A stretch of DNA of 64,000 bases from Cedecea neteri (GCF_000757825.1 NZ_CP009451.1:3906001-3970000), one strand, 5' to 3'; numbered from the stretch's first letter, positions 28,899 to 41,089 are shown. The notes: generated from the sequence alone by a model not told the origin. Translations and numbers: made by a program.

Positions 28899-29501
28899 AT
28901 GGATAAATCAACTCGTAAACCCGGCGTGATTAAGCGCGTGTGGCAGTGGTGGCGCAGGCCAAGCCGGTTAGCGCTCGGAACGTTGCTGCTTATCGGTTTT
29001 GCCGCCGGGATAATTTTCTGGGGCGGTTTCAACACCGGAATGGAAATGTCCAACCGCGAAGAGTTCTGTATCGGCTGCCACGAAATGCGCAACAACGTGT
29101 ATGAAGAGTACATGGGCACGGTGCATTACAACAACCGCAGCGGCGTGCGCGCCACCTGCCCGGACTGCCATGTGCCGCATGAGTGGGTGCCGAAAATGAT
29201 CCGTAAAATTCAGGCCAGCAAAGAGCTGTACGCCAAAGCTTTTGGCCTGATAGACACGCCGCAGAAGTTCGACGATCACCGCCTGGCGATGGCGCAAAAC
29301 GAGTGGCGGCGCATGAAGAACAACAACTCGCAGGAGTGTCGAAACTGCCACAACTTCGACTATATGGATTTTACGGCACAGAAAACCGTGGCCGCCAAAA
29401 TGCATGATGAAGCGATCAAAGACGGTAAAACCTGTATCGACTGCCACAAAGGGATAGCGCATAAGCTGCCGGATATGAGAGAGGTTGAGGCGGGATTTTG
29501 A
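28899..29501 (+). CDS. napC: Tetraheme quinol dehydrogenase NapC
   Basis: NapC is a NapC/NirT-family cytochrome anchored in the inner membrane that oxidises menaquinol and reduces NapB. One N-terminal membrane segment (about 27-47) precedes four heme-binding motifs: CIGCH, CPDCH, CRNCH and CIDCH. 200 residues, as in E. coli. It starts 3 bp after napB and is the last gene of the operon; no ccm genes follow. Confidence 0.97.
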   Translation: MDKSTRKPGVIKRVWQWWRRPSRLALGTLLLIGFAAGIIFWGGFNTGMEMSNREEFCIGCHEMRNNVYEEYMGTVHYNNRSGVRATCPDCHVPHEWVPKMIRKIQASKELYAKAFGLIDTPQKFDDHRLAMAQNEWRRMKNNNSQECRNCHNFDYMDFTAQKTVAAKMHDEAIKDGKTCIDCHKGIAHKLPDMREVEAGF

Positions 29502-29571
29502 TCAATGTTCTGGATTTCTTACTTCTGTAAGCCAGGCATATTTCCGTTCACTCATAGAGCGATTTTCCCTG

Positions 29572-29682
29572 CACGTTCACAATACGGTGAACGTGTCCGG
29601 GGGATAACGCCATCCCCCGAACAGCCCCGGCACCCGGCGAGCTCATCGCCGCCTGAGTTGGGTCATAACCGGGGGCGATGAG
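29572..29682. repeat. Cluster of perfect hairpins downstream of napC
   Basis: Three inverted repeats lie in a row: CACGTTCAC/GTGAACGTG (29572-29595, loop 6), CGGGGGAT/ATCCCCCG (29598-29619, loop 6) and CTCATCGCC/GGCGATGAG (29642-29650 with 29674-29682). None has a clear T-run. With the 100-bp palindromic element that follows they make the 508-bp gap between napC and nudK highly structured. The rest of the gap (29801-30009) shows no gene I can support. Confidence 0.6.
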
Positions 29683-29700
29683 AGCCGGGAACCAATCTTC

Positions 29701-29800
29701 CCCTCACCCCAGCCCTCTCCCAGAGGGAGAGGGGGAAAACAGACGATGGGGTACATTGTTTATTCCCTCTCCCTTCCAGGGAGAGGGTCAGGGTGAGGGT
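29701..29800. repeat. 100-bp palindromic intergenic repeat, copy 1
   Basis: Ends CCCTCACCCC and GGGTGAGGGT are inverted, and two internal hairpins (CCCTCTCCC-AGA-GGGAGAGGG and CCCTCTCCCTTCCAGGGAGAGGG-like) flank a short A/T-rich centre. A second copy at 37351-37450 has the same length and differs at only five positions. There is no open frame, so it is a non-autonomous REP/MITE-like element. Confidence 0.85.
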
Positions 29801-30009
29801 AAAAATAAGAAGCGAGGCTCGGTTCCGGCTTAAATCGCCTCCGTTTTCGCTCCGACTGGCCAGGGTCCGGACGTCGGGAACAGCCTCCGGCCTGCATAGA
29901 GAACATTTTTATCGTCTACATCGAAAGACAAAACACACCTCACGCCACGCGACAACGCTCACAGAACGTCATATGATTATCGGCTCCCTTACCGCCTTGT
30001 GGAGACCGT

Positions 30010-30585
30010 ATGTCGTTACGTATTGAAGTCATCAAAGATAAAGTCCTGTCTGATAACTACTTCATCCTGCGCAATATTACCTATGACCTGTCTCGTAACG
30101 GGGCTGAAAGCGTGCGTCATAAACGCGAAGTTTATGACCGGGGCAACGGCGCGACCATCCTGCTTTACAACCGTGAAAAGCAAACCGTAGTGCTTACCCG
30201 GCAATTCCGCGTCGCAACCTGGGTCAACGGCAATGAAGATGGCATGCTGATTGAAGCCTGCGCCGGACTGCTGGATGCCGACGAGCCGGAAGTCTGCGCC
30301 CGCAAAGAGGCGATGGAGGAAACCGGCTTTCAGGTCGGAGACGTCGAGAAAGTCTTTGAGCTGTATATGTCTCCCGGCGGCGTGACCGAAATCGTCTATT
30401 TCTATCTGGCCGAGTACAGCGAGGCGCAGCGAGAAGGGGCCGGCGGTGGCGTGGAGGATGAAGATATCGACGTGCTGGAAATCCCCTTCAGCCAGGCGAT
30501 GGCGATGGTACAAAACGGTGAAATTCGTGACGGTAAGACGGTGATACTGCTGCAGCAGCTGCAGTTACGCAATGTGATGGAATAA
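30010..30585 (+). CDS. nudK: GDP-mannose pyrophosphatase NudK
   Basis: NudK is a cytosolic Nudix hydrolase that cleaves GDP-mannose to GMP and mannose 1-phosphate. The Nudix box spans [20 protein letters not shown] (about 85-104) with the catalytic KEAMEETG core, and [12 protein letters not shown] and MSPGGVTE are family signatures. 191 residues as in E. coli. The ATG follows GGAG. In E. coli the neighbour on this side is aegA; here it is the nap operon. Confidence 0.95.
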   Translation: MSLRIEVIKDKVLSDNYFILRNITYDLSRNGAESVRHKREVYDRGNGATILLYNREKQTVVLTRQFRVATWVNGNEDGMLIEACAGLLDADEPEVCARKEAMEETGFQVGDVEKVFELYMSPGGVTEIVYFYLAEYSEAQREGAGGGVEDEDIDVLEIPFSQAMAMVQNGEIRDGKTVILLQQLQLRNVME

Positions 30586-30729
30586 AGCGCCTTAAAATCA
30601 GCTTATTGCGATTTTTAATATTGCTATAAATCTATCCGACAAATCCGATTGAGCAGGCCGACTCGTGAGCCGAAGATACGTGCCACCATCGTACGTTTTT
30701 CACGCTTCGCTTTTTAGGGCCAGCCTTCA

Positions 30730-31773
30730 ATGTTCTATCGGATATCCCCTTTGCTTATGTTTGCGCTGCTGGTGGCTAATGCTGCGTTTGCCGCGCCGGC
30801 GCAAAAGCAGTTTTCCGACTGGCAGGTGACCTGCAATAACCAAAATTTCTGTAGCGCCCGTAATACCGGGCTGCATCAGGGGCTGGTGATGACGCTTTCT
30901 CGCGGCGCGGGGGCGCGCAACGACGTTAACCTGCGCATCGACCTCGGAAATCTGGAGAGTGCGGACGTTAAAGTCCCGCCCGTTGAACCACGCTTAAGGC
31001 TGGACGGGGAGCCTATTGTGCTCCAGCAAAATGAGTGGAAAATCTCTCCTCACCATCTGATGACCAACGGCGCGGATGCCATTAACGGTTTGCTAAACGC
31101 CATCGGTAACGGCGATAAGGTCACGCTTGCTGACGGTGCCGGGGTGATTTCTCTCAGCGGTTTCAAAGCGGCGCTGCTGTTTATCGACAGCCAGCAAAAA
31201 CGCACTGGCAGTGAAACCGCGTGGGTTAAGAAAGGTGACGCCCCGCCGCTGAGCGTACCTCCGGCTCCGCCGCTAAAAGAAGTTACTGCCTCAATGGTCG
31301 CGCCAGGGCCGCTTTCACATGATGAGCTTAACGATCTGCTGGATTACGGCACATGGCGGATGAATAACAGCCAGTGCTCTCTCGATCCTCTGCGCCGTGA
31401 AGTGCGCGTTTTCCCTCTGACCGACGACAAAGCGCTGATGCTCACCAGCTGCGAGGCCGGAGCCTATAACGTGGTGTACCTGGCCTGGGTTGTTTCCCGG
31501 CAGAAGCCTTTTGTGGCCAGAGCGATTCGCCTGCGCCTGCCCTTTATGCCGGACAGCGGCAGCACCGACCTGGAATTAATGAACGCGGGGTTTGACGAGC
31601 ACGGCAAAGAGTTAACGACTTTGGCTAAAGGCCGTGGGCTGGGGGATTGCGGCGTGGCAACGCGCTGGCGGTACGACGGGCAGCGTTTCCGTCTCGTTCG
31701 CTATGCCGAAGAGCCGGCCTGTGACGGCTGGCATAAAGCGGGCGGCTGGCCCACGCTGTGGGTTACCAAATAG
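30730..31773 (+). CDS. ypfG: DUF1176 periplasmic protein YpfG
   Basis: A 347-residue exported protein with a signal peptide (about 22 residues, cleavage after AFA) and the DUF1176 domain. Conserved features include FSDWQVTCNN near the N-terminus and several cysteines likely to form disulfides (CNNQNFC, SCEAG, GDCG). Same length and place (beside nudK and tktB) as E. coli YpfG. The function is unknown. Confidence 0.92.
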   Translation: MFYRISPLLMFALLVANAAFAAPAQKQFSDWQVTCNNQNFCSARNTGLHQGLVMTLSRGAGARNDVNLRIDLGNLESADVKVPPVEPRLRLDGEPIVLQQNEWKISPHHLMTNGADAINGLLNAIGNGDKVTLADGAGVISLSGFKAALLFIDSQQKRTGSETAWVKKGDAPPLSVPPAPPLKEVTASMVAPGPLSHDELNDLLDYGTWRMNNSQCSLDPLRREVRVFPLTDDKALMLTSCEAGAYNVVYLAWVVSRQKPFVARAIRLRLPFMPDSGSTDLELMNAGFDEHGKELTTLAKGRGLGDCGVATRWRYDGQRFRLVRYAEEPACDGWHKAGGWPTLWVTK

Positions 31774-31789
31774 GGTCGATGCATTGATC

Positions 31790-31822
31790 TAAAAGAATGC
31801 CCTCTCCCCGAAAGAAGAGGGC
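31790..31822 (-). terminator. Terminator after tktB
   Basis: Stem GCCCTCT/AGAGGGC (31799-31805, 31816-31822) with a T-rich tail on the minus strand, 13 bp beyond the tktB stop. It also lies just after the converging ypfG. Confidence 0.65.
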
Positions 31823-31835
31823 TGCAAGAGCAGGA

Positions 31836-33836
31836 CTATTTTCTCGCCAGCGATTTTTTCGCCGTGGCCACGATGTTCTCTACCGTAAAGCCAAAGAATG
31901 GGAACAGCTTCCCGGCAGGGGCGGACTCGCCGAAGGTTGTCATGCCGACAATACCGCCCTTAAGGCCAACGTATTTGTACCAGTAATCGGCAATACCAGC
32001 CTCTACCGCCACGCGAGCCCGCACTTCATAAGGCAGAACGGACTCCTGATACTCCTCGTCCTGGGCGTCGAAAACGTCGGTGGACGGGATAGATACCACG
32101 CGAACTTTATGCCCCTCCTGGCTCAACACCGCAGCGGCTTCGACGGTTATCTCGACCTCTGAGCCGGTAGCAATCAGGATGATATCCGGCTTGCCGTCGC
32201 TGTCCTTCAGAATATAGCCCCCGCGGCTAATGGCCTTCAGCTGCTCGGGCGTACGCTCCATCTGGGCAAGGTTCTGGCGAGAGAGGATTAACGCCGTAGG
32301 CCCGGTCTGGCGCTCAAGCGCGGTTTTCCAGGCGACGGCGGCTTCAACCTGGTCGCAAGGGCGCCATGTGCTGAAGTTTGGCGTCAGGCGCAGGCTGGCA
32401 AGCTGCTCAACGGCCTGGTGCGTCGGGCCATCTTCCCCAAGGCCGATAGAATCATGGGTATACACCATTATCTGCCGCGCTTTCATCAGCGCCGCCATAC
32501 GTGCGGCGTTACGGGCGTATTCCACAAACATCAGGAAGGTGGCGGTATAAGGGATAAAGCCACCGTGCAGGGCAATGCCGTTGGCGATGGCGGTCATGCC
32601 GAACTCGCGCACGCCGTAGTGGATGTAATTCCCGGCGGTATCTTCTTTAATCGACTTTGAGCCTTTCCAGATGGTCAGGTTGCTCGGGGCCAGGTCGGCG
32701 GAACCGCCCAGCAGTTCCGGCAGCGATGGGCCGAAGGCGTTGAGCGCATTTTGCGAAGCCTTACGGGTAGCAATTTTGTCCGGGTTGGCCTGCAGCTGTT
32801 CGATGTACTGCTGGGCGATTTTCTGCCAGTTATCCGGCAGCTTGCCTTCGGTACGACGCTTAAATTCGGCGCTCAGGGTAGGGTGAGCTTTGGCGTAGGC
32901 GGCAAATTTCTCTTTCCAGGCCGCTTCGGCTTTTTCACCCGCCTCTTTGGCATTCCAGGCATGATAAACGTCTTTAGGGATTTCAAACGGCGGGTATTTC
33001 CAGCCCAGTTGCTTCCGCGCCAGGGCAACTTCTTCTTCACCGAGCGGCGCGCCGTGAGCCTCTTCCTTGCCCGCTTTGTTTGGTGAGCCAAAACCAATCA
33101 CGGTGCGGCAGATTATCAGCGAAGGTTTGTCCTTCACGCTCTGCGCTTCTTTGATGGCTTTTTTCAGCGCTTCCGGGTCGTGACCGTCTATCTCATGGAC
33201 CACGTGCCAGTGATAGGCCTCGAAGCGTTTGGCCGTGTCGTCGGTAAACCAGCCGTCGGTTTCCCCGTCGATGGAAATTCCGTTGTGGTCGTAGAAGCCA
33301 ATCAGCTTGCCCAGGCCCAGCGTACCGGCCAGCGAAGAGACTTCGTGGGAAATCCCTTCCATCAGGCAGCCGTCGCCCATGAATACGTAGGTGTAGTGGT
33401 CCACGATGTCATGGCCGGGTTGGTTAAACTGCGCGGCCAGCGTGCGCTCGGCAATGGCCATCCCCACGGCGTTAGCTAACCCCTGGCCAAGAGGGCCGGT
33501 GGTGGTTTCCACGCCGGGGGTATAGCCGACTTCCGGGTGGCCCGGCGTTTTGGAGTGAAGCTGGCGGAAGTTTTTCAACTCCTCCAACGGCAGGTCATAG
33601 CCGCTCAGGTGCAGCAGGCTGTAAAGCAGCATCGACGCATGGCCGTTCGACAGGACAAAGCGGTCGCGGTTGGCCCAGTGCGGGTTAGACGGATTATGGC
33701 TGAGGAAGTCATTCCACAGCACTTCGGCGATGTCGGCCATGCCCATGGGCGCGCCGGGGTGGCCGGAATTGGCTTTCTGGATCGCATCCATACTGAGGGC
33801 GCGAATAGCGTTGGCAAGCTCTTTACGTGATGACAT
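31836..33836 (-). CDS. tktB: Transketolase 2
   Basis: TktB moves two-carbon units between sugar phosphates in the non-oxidative pentose phosphate pathway with thiamine diphosphate. The cofactor motif [36 protein letters not shown] region (starting GDG near residue 155) and the transketolase signatures ([27 protein letters not shown]) are present. 666 residues against 667. The start follows a good AGTG/GGAG region. It lies 18 bp downstream of talA; in E. coli this pair is induced by RpoS. Pairing with talA favours tktB over tktA. Confidence 0.95.
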   Translation of the reverse strand: MSSRKELANAIRALSMDAIQKANSGHPGAPMGMADIAEVLWNDFLSHNPSNPHWANRDRFVLSNGHASMLLYSLLHLSGYDLPLEELKNFRQLHSKTPGHPEVGYTPGVETTTGPLGQGLANAVGMAIAERTLAAQFNQPGHDIVDHYTYVFMGDGCLMEGISHEVSSLAGTLGLGKLIGFYDHNGISIDGETDGWFTDDTAKRFEAYHWHVVHEIDGHDPEALKKAIKEAQSVKDKPSLIICRTVIGFGSPNKAGKEEAHGAPLGEEEVALARKQLGWKYPPFEIPKDVYHAWNAKEAGEKAEAAWKEKFAAYAKAHPTLSAEFKRRTEGKLPDNWQKIAQQYIEQLQANPDKIATRKASQNALNAFGPSLPELLGGSADLAPSNLTIWKGSKSIKEDTAGNYIHYGVREFGMTAIANGIALHGGFIPYTATFLMFVEYARNAARMAALMKARQIMVYTHDSIGLGEDGPTHQAVEQLASLRLTPNFSTWRPCDQVEAAVAWKTALERQTGPTALILSRQNLAQMERTPEQLKAISRGGYILKDSDGKPDIILIATGSEVEITVEAAAVLSQEGHKVRVVSIPSTDVFDAQDEEYQESVLPYEVRARVAVEAGIADYWYKYVGLKGGIVGMTTFGESAPAGKLFPFFGFTVENIVATAKKSLARK

Positions 33837-33854
33837 GTTTCACTCCAGGTCTTG

Positions 33855-34805
33855 TTAAAGTTTGGCGGCGAGCAGGTCTTCCAGTTTGCGTTGGTCTATG
33901 GCGAACAGGCGGATCCCTTCGGCCAGTTTTTCAACGGCCATAGCGTCCTGATTGTGTTCCCAGCGGAATTCAGCTTCGCTCAGTGGGGCCGGGCGGCGGA
34001 AGCCCTGTGAGAATGGGATCAGCTTACGCACAACCTCTTCTTCGCTGTCCTGCAGCTTTTGCAGCAGGTTTGGCGCGATGGTCAGCCTGTCGCAGCCCGC
34101 CAGCGCAAGGATTTGCTCGGTGCGGCGGAAGCTGGCGCCCATGACGATGGTTTCATAGTTATGTTGCTTGAAATAGTCGTAGATATTGCGCACGGATTTC
34201 ACGCCCGGATCTTCTTCTACCACATAAGGATCCATCGGCTTGCGTGCCTGATACCAGTCGTAAATGCGTCCCACGAACGGGGAAATCAGGAAGACGCCAG
34301 CCTCTGCGCAGGCGCGTGCCTGAGCAAACGAGAACAGCAGAGTCAGGTTGCAGTTGATGCCTTCTTTCTGCAGCTCTTCCGCCGCGCGGATCCCTTCCCA
34401 GGTTGAAGCCAGCTTGATAAGAATGCGGGACTTGTCGATCCCCTGCTCGGCGTACAGCTCAACCAGGCGACGAGCCTTGCTGATACTTTTTTCTTTGTCA
34501 TAGGACAGACGGGCATCCACTTCGGTGGACACGCGCCCCGGAATGCTTTTCAGAATTTCCGCACCCACGTTGACCGCCAGTTTGTCACTGGCTTCGGCCA
34601 CAATTTGCTCCCTGCTGCCGCCGCGCTGCTTGCCATAGGCCAGTGCGTCGTCAATAAGTGGCTGATATTGCTCAAGTTCTGCGGCTTTCAACAACAGTGA
34701 AGGGTTGGTGGTGGCGTCTTCAGGCTGGTAGTGGCGAATAGAGTCGATATCACCGCTGTCGGCAACCACGGTGGTGTACTGCTTAATACTGTCTAGCTGA
34801 TTCAT
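33855..34805 (-). CDS. talA: Transaldolase A
   Basis: TalA moves a dihydroxyacetone unit from sedoheptulose 7-phosphate to glyceraldehyde 3-phosphate. The Schiff-base lysine is Lys131 ([11 protein letters not shown]), and the N-terminal [27 protein letters not shown] signature is present. The ATG at 34805 follows AAGGAG and gives 316 residues, the same as E. coli TalA; an upstream start would add seven residues. First gene of talA-tktB, divergent from maeB across 256 bp in which no further gene is seen. Confidence 0.95.
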   Translation of the reverse strand: MNQLDSIKQYTTVVADSGDIDSIRHYQPEDATTNPSLLLKAAELEQYQPLIDDALAYGKQRGGSREQIVAEASDKLAVNVGAEILKSIPGRVSTEVDARLSYDKEKSISKARRLVELYAEQGIDKSRILIKLASTWEGIRAAEELQKEGINCNLTLLFSFAQARACAEAGVFLISPFVGRIYDWYQARKPMDPYVVEEDPGVKSVRNIYDYFKQHNYETIVMGASFRRTEQILALAGCDRLTIAPNLLQKLQDSEEEVVRKLIPFSQGFRRPAPLSEAEFRWEHNQDAMAVEKLAEGIRLFAIDQRKLEDLLAAKL

Positions 34806-35061
34806 TACTATCTCCTTGAAAAGCAACGTCTTACCTGAGCGTTCCGTGTCGCTCGCCGTGAAAATTCATTCTTTGCATAACCCAAAAGCATAGCAGATGG
34901 GCGGCGATGACGGGGCGGCCGCTAACATTGGTTCTATAGTTAGCTAACAATAATTACGCCTAATCTTAATAGTATGGCTACCTTCAAAGTTTGCGAAACG
35001 TGCCCGCGGGATACTACGTGGCTGACGTAACAATAAAGAAGAGCCAAAAAGGAACGATGCA

Positions 35062-37341
35062 ATGGATGAACAACTGAAGCAAAGTGCCCTCGATTTCCAT
35101 GAATTTCCGATCCCGGGGAAAATCCAGGTTTCTCCGACCAAACCGCTGGCCACCCAGCGCGACCTGGCGCTGGCGTACTCACCTGGCGTAGCGGCACCTT
35201 GCCTTGAAATTGAAAAGGATCCGCTGGCCGCCTACAAGTACACCGCGCGTGGCAACCTCGTTGGTGTCGTCTCGAACGGCACCGCGGTGCTGGGGTTAGG
35301 CAACATCGGCGCGCTGGCGGGCAAGCCGGTGATGGAAGGCAAGGGCGTTCTGTTTAAAAAATTTGCCGGTATCGACGTCTTCGATATCGAAATTGATGAG
35401 ATGGATCCGGACAAGCTGGTCGACATTGTTGCCGCGCTGGAGCCAACCTTTGGCGGCATCAACCTGGAAGATATCAAAGCGCCTGAGTGCTTCTACATCG
35501 AGCAGAAGCTGCGCGAGCGGATGAACATTCCGGTATTCCACGATGACCAGCACGGTACCGCGATTATTTGTACCGCGGCGGTGCTTAATGGCCTGCGCGT
35601 AGTGGAAAAGAACATTTCCGACGTGCGGCTGGTGGTATCAGGCGCGGGAGCTTCCGCTATCGCCTGTATGAACCTGCTGGTTGCGCTGGGCATGCAGAAA
35701 CACAACATCGTGGTCTGCGACTCGAAGGGCGTTATCTATAAAGGCCGCGAAGAGAACATGGCGGAAACCAAAGCCGCCTATGCCGTGGAAGACGGCGGCA
35801 AGCGCACGCTGGACGACGTGATTGAGGGCGCGGATATCTTCCTCGGCTGCTCCGGCCCGAAAGTGCTGACCCAGGATATGGTGAAGAAGATGGGCAAGGC
35901 GCCGCTGATTCTGGCGCTGGCTAACCCTGAGCCTGAAATTCTGCCGCCGCTGGCAAAAGAAGTGCGCCCTGAAGCGATCATCTGTACCGGCCGTTCTGAC
36001 TACCCGAACCAGGTGAACAACGTGCTGTGCTTCCCGTTCATCTTCCGTGGCGCGCTGGACGTTGGCGCGACGGCGATTAACGAAGAGATGAAGCTGGCTG
36101 CGGTTCACGCGATTGCCGAGCTGGCTCACGCCGAGCAGAGCGACGTTGTCGCCTCCGCCTACGGCGAGCAGGAGCTGACGTTTGGCCCGGAATACATCAT
36201 TCCTAAGCCTTTTGATCCACGTCTGATCGTCAAGATTGCACCGGCTGTGGCGAAGGCGGCGATGGACTCTGGCGTGGCCACACGTCCTATTCAGGATTTC
36301 AACGCCTACAGCGAGAAGCTGGAAGAGTTTGTCTACAAAACAAACCTGTTTATGAAGCCTATTTTCTCCCAGGCGCGCAAAGAGCCGAAGCGCGTGGTGT
36401 TAAGCGAAGGGGAAGAAGCTCGCGTGCTGCACGCGACGCAGGAACTCATCACCCTGGGGCTGGCGAAACCAATCCTGATTGGTCGCCCAAGCGTTATCGA
36501 AATGCGCATCAAAAAGCTGGGGCTGCAAATTCAGCCGGGCAAAGATTTTGAGATCGTGAACAACGAATCCGATCCGCGCTTTAAAGAGTACTGGCACGAG
36601 TACTACAACATCATGAAACGCCGGGGGATCACCCAGGAACAGGCGCAGCGCGCGGTGATCAGCAACACCACGGTGATCGGGGCGATCATGGTGCATCGCG
36701 GCGAGGCGGATGCCCTGATTTGCGGGACTATCGGCGAGTACCACGAGCACTTTGACGTGGTCGAGAAGCTGTTCGGCTACCGCGAAGGCGTGAAAGCGGC
36801 CGGGGCAATGAACGCGCTGCTGCTGCCGAGCGGCAACACCTTTATCGCCGACACCTACGTGAACGATGACCCAACGCCGGAAGAGCTGACGGAAATTACC
36901 CTGCTGGCGGCGGAAACGGTGCGCCGCTTCGGCATTGAGCCGAAGGTTGCGCTGCTGTCCCACTCCAACTACGGCTCATCCAACAGCAAAGCGGCCTGCA
37001 AAATGCGCCAAACTCTGGAACTGGTTCGCGAGCGCGCGCCGGAACTGGAAATTGACGGAGAGATGCACGGGGACGCGGCGCTGGTCGAAAGTATTCGTCA
37101 TGAGCGCATGCCGGACAGCCCGCTGAAAGGTTCGGCCAACATTCTGATCATGCCGAACGTTGAGGCCGCGCGCATCAGCTATAACCTGCTGCGTGTTTCA
37201 AGCTCTGAAGGGGTAACCGTTGGGCCGGTGCTGATGGGCGTGGCGAAGCCTGTTCACGTGCTGACGCCGATTGCTTCTGTACGCCGTATCGTGAATATGG
37301 TGGCGCTGGCGGTCGTGGAGGCGCAAACCGCACCGCTGTAA
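35062..37341 (+). CDS. maeB: NADP-dependent malic enzyme MaeB (malic enzyme-phosphotransacetylase fusion)
   Basis: MaeB decarboxylates malate to pyruvate and makes NADPH. Malic-enzyme N-terminal and NAD-binding domains fill about residues 1-425 (signature [20 protein letters not shown], dinucleotide motif [10 protein letters not shown]). A phosphotransacetylase-like regulatory domain follows (about 430-755), which in E. coli binds acetyl-CoA. 759 residues, as in E. coli. The start follows AGGAA. In E. coli the eut operon follows maeB; here hemF does, after a 100-bp repeat. Confidence 0.97.
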   Translation: MDEQLKQSALDFHEFPIPGKIQVSPTKPLATQRDLALAYSPGVAAPCLEIEKDPLAAYKYTARGNLVGVVSNGTAVLGLGNIGALAGKPVMEGKGVLFKKFAGIDVFDIEIDEMDPDKLVDIVAALEPTFGGINLEDIKAPECFYIEQKLRERMNIPVFHDDQHGTAIICTAAVLNGLRVVEKNISDVRLVVSGAGASAIACMNLLVALGMQKHNIVVCDSKGVIYKGREENMAETKAAYAVEDGGKRTLDDVIEGADIFLGCSGPKVLTQDMVKKMGKAPLILALANPEPEILPPLAKEVRPEAIICTGRSDYPNQVNNVLCFPFIFRGALDVGATAINEEMKLAAVHAIAELAHAEQSDVVASAYGEQELTFGPEYIIPKPFDPRLIVKIAPAVAKAAMDSGVATRPIQDFNAYSEKLEEFVYKTNLFMKPIFSQARKEPKRVVLSEGEEARVLHATQELITLGLAKPILIGRPSVIEMRIKKLGLQIQPGKDFEIVNNESDPRFKEYWHEYYNIMKRRGITQEQAQRAVISNTTVIGAIMVHRGEADALICGTIGEYHEHFDVVEKLFGYREGVKAAGAMNALLLPSGNTFIADTYVNDDPTPEELTEITLLAAETVRRFGIEPKVALLSHSNYGSSNSKAACKMRQTLELVRERAPELEIDGEMHGDAALVESIRHERMPDSPLKGSANILIMPNVEAARISYNLLRVSSSEGVTVGPVLMGVAKPVHVLTPIASVRRIVNMVALAVVEAQTAPL

Positions 37342-37350
37342 TTGAATTCC

Positions 37351-37450
37351 CCCTCACCCCGGCCCTCTCCCAGAGGGAGAGGGGGAAAACAGACGATGGG
37401 AAACATTGTTTATTCCCTCTCCCTTCCAGGGAGAGGGTTAGGGGGAGGGT
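37351..37450. repeat. 100-bp palindromic intergenic repeat, copy 2
   Basis: Same length as copy 1 at 29701-29800 and in the same orientation; differences are at element positions 11, 51, 52, 89 and 94. It fills almost the whole 116-bp gap between the converging maeB and hemF, where E. coli carries the eut operon. The two strong hairpins could also act as a terminator for both genes. Confidence 0.85.
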
Positions 37451-37457
37451 AAAAAAA

Positions 37458-39241
<1,784 letters not shown>

Positions 39242-39457
39242 GCGGATGAATTATTTATCTTATGGAGTCCAGATGGGAAGTTATAACGTATCGGCACCAG
39301 GCAAACGACACTCTGGAGTCAGAAATGTATATCCATTCGTTTCATTTCGTGACTGGTCGGAGATTATGCCATTTTTTTCGCGCTTTTGCGGCAGTTATTG
39401 GCTTAACGGACGGTTAACGCCATAATCAACCTTTTACGGCTTAAGGTGGCTAATACC

Positions 39458-39883
39458 ATGGAAATTCGCGTTTTTCGCCAGGAAGATTTCGAAGAGGTCA
39501 TCACCCTTTGGGAGCGCTGCGATTTACTGCGCCCATGGAATGACCCTGAAATGGACATTGAACGTAAGCTGCACCACGATGCGGATCTGTTTCTGGTCGC
39601 GGAAGTGGGCGGCGAAATCGTCGGCTCGCTGATGGGCGGCTATGACGGGCATCGTGGCTCTGCTTATTACCTGGGCGTGCATCCGGAGTTTCGGGGCCGG
39701 GGCATTGCTAACGCGTTGCTGAACCGGCTGGAAAAGAAGCTGATTGCCCGTGGCTGCCCGAAAATCCACATCATGGTGCGCGAAGAGAACGATCTGGTTA
39801 TCGGCCTCTATGAAAAGCTCGACTATGAGCACCAGGACACCATTTTGCTCGGCAAGCGGCTGATTGAAGATCAGGAATATTAA
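39458..39883 (+). CDS. ypeA: GNAT acetyltransferase YpeA
   Basis: A 141-residue GNAT-family N-acetyltransferase. The acetyl-CoA loop is [20 protein letters not shown] (Q/RxxGxG/A type, about 73-92). The N-terminus [21 protein letters not shown] is almost identical to E. coli YpeA. The ATG at 39458 is chosen; a GTG four codons earlier is possible but lacks a ribosome site. Divergent from amiA. The 216 bp in front (39242-39457) hold no supportable gene. Substrate unknown. Confidence 0.94.
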   Translation: MEIRVFRQEDFEEVITLWERCDLLRPWNDPEMDIERKLHHDADLFLVAEVGGEIVGSLMGGYDGHRGSAYYLGVHPEFRGRGIANALLNRLEKKLIARGCPKIHIMVREENDLVIGLYEKLDYEHQDTILLGKRLIEDQEY

Positions 39884-39903
39884 TTTTCAGATGTGTTTAT
39901 GCC

Positions 39904-40341
39904 ATGTATCCGCCTGCTGATTACGACTCACAAGGCAACCTAAAAGCACCGCTGCTGTTCTGGGCGGTGTTGTTATTACAGGCCCGTACCTGGGTTTTGC
40001 TGGTGCTTGCCGGGGCTTCTCGTCAACAGGGCGACGCGCTACTGGGCCTGTTTTATCCCGATCGAGATAATTTCTGGCTGGGGCTGATCCCCGGCATTCC
40101 TGCCGCTTTGGCCTTTATGCTCAGCGGGCGACGCCACCTGTGGCCGGGATTCTGGCGGGCGTTCCGCTGGCTGCTGGTCGCCGCTCAGGTTGGGCTGCTG
40201 GTATGGCAGCTTGCGTTACTGGCCGGGGACGAAGCGCTGACCGGCACCACAATTGTTTTGCTGGCGGCCGATCTTTTTGCGCTCTGGTGGCTGCTGGCTA
40301 ACCGCCGGCTGCGGGATTACTTTGCCCTGAAAAACGATTAA
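39904..40341 (+). CDS. yfeZ: Inner-membrane protein YfeZ (DUF2919)
   Basis: A 145-residue integral membrane protein with four hydrophobic segments (about 18-38, 58-75, 88-108, 113-132) and the DUF2919 motif NFWLGLIPGIPAALAFMLSG. It follows ypeA by 20 bp and precedes yfeY, as in E. coli. Function unknown. The yfeY sigma-E-like promoter begins right after its stop codon. Confidence 0.9.
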   Translation: MYPPADYDSQGNLKAPLLFWAVLLLQARTWVLLVLAGASRQQGDALLGLFYPDRDNFWLGLIPGIPAALAFMLSGRRHLWPGFWRAFRWLLVAAQVGLLVWQLALLAGDEALTGTTIVLLAADLFALWWLLANRRLRDYFALKND

Positions 40342-40344
40342 GGC

Positions 40345-40372
40345 GGCACTTTTTACCTTCCCCGGACTCCAA
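40345..40372 (+). promoter_or_regulatory. Sigma-E-type promoter of yfeY
   Basis: A -35 GGCACTT (6 of 7 against GGAACTT) is separated by 16 bp from TCCAA, close to the sigma-E -10. It predicts a leader of about 27 nt. E. coli yfeY is a known RpoE-controlled lipoprotein gene, which supports the match. Confidence 0.55.
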
Positions 40373-40405
40373 AGGCCATTACCATTTTTTGAAAAGGAAT
40401 CATCA

Positions 40406-40981
40406 ATGAAATCTCTGCGCCTGATGCTGTTAGGCCTGCCGCTGGTTCTGAGCGGCTGTTCCACGCTGTCTGCCGTTAACTGGTCGTCCGCTTATCCGTG
40501 GAACTGGTTTGGATCTTCCGTTGAAGTGAGCGAGCAGGGCGTGGGCAAACTGACCTCCGCTACCGCGATGGATGAGAAGGCCGTGAGCGAGGGATTAAAC
40601 GATAACTATCGCCTGCGCAGCGGCATGAAAACCGAAAATGGCACCATCGTGCGTTACTTTGAGGCGATGAAAGACAAAGACGTCAAGCTGGTGGTGAACG
40701 GCGAAAAAGGCAGCGTCAGTCAGGTTGATGTCATGGATGAGGACGTTAAAACCGCCAGCGGCGTAAAAATTGGCACGCCTTTCAGCGACCTTTATGACAA
40801 AGCGTTCGGGGCCTGCGAAAAGGGCACCGGCGACGATGCGGAAGGGGTTATCTGTCAGGCACCGAACAGCCAGCATATTAGCTACCTGTTTAAGGGCGAG
40901 TGGCACGGGCCGGAAGGGTTAATGCCGTCGGATGATACGCTGAAGAAATGGACGCTTAACAAAATTATCTGGCGTCGATAA
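40406..40981 (+). CDS. yfeY: RpoE-regulated lipoprotein YfeY (DUF1131)
   Basis: A 191-residue lipoprotein. The signal ends in the lipobox LSGC with the lipidated Cys18; the following residue is Ser, consistent with outer-membrane sorting. The DUF1131 domain fills the rest (GVKIGTPFSDLYDKAFGAC). Two cysteines (CEKGTGDDAEGVIC) may form a disulfide. AAAAGGA precedes the start. Its role in envelope stress is not defined. Confidence 0.92.
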   Translation: MKSLRLMLLGLPLVLSGCSTLSAVNWSSAYPWNWFGSSVEVSEQGVGKLTSATAMDEKAVSEGLNDNYRLRSGMKTENGTIVRYFEAMKDKDVKLVVNGEKGSVSQVDVMDEDVKTASGVKIGTPFSDLYDKAFGACEKGTGDDAEGVICQAPNSQHISYLFKGEWHGPEGLMPSDDTLKKWTLNKIIWRR

Positions 40982-41033
40982 AATTTGCGCCGCCGCAAGT
41001 CGGCGTGAATGAATCAGGTTAAAATAGCCCGAT

Positions 41034-41089
41034 AAATGCCACCGTCTGGTGGCATCATATTTATGTGCCACCAGACGGTGGCATTTTTT
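41034..41089 (+). terminator. Perfect 21-bp inverted repeat with T-run directly before yfeX
   Basis: Arms 41034-41054 and 41066-41086 are exact reverse complements with an 11-nt loop, followed by TTT. Each arm also contains its own small hairpin (GCCACC-GTCT-GGTGGC and GCCACC-AGAC-GGTGGC). It acts as the terminator for yfeY, but ends only 2 nt before the yfeX ribosome site AGGAGG, so it may also control yfeX. Confidence 0.75.

Noticed and set aside
29793..30026. 77-codon frame between the repeat and nudK
   Set aside because: Basic, repeat-derived N-terminus, no ribosome site, and overlap with the nudK start.
29701..37450. The 100-bp repeats as ends of one composite transposon
   Set aside because: The copies are in the same orientation, the 7.5 kb between them is core genes, and there is no transposase.
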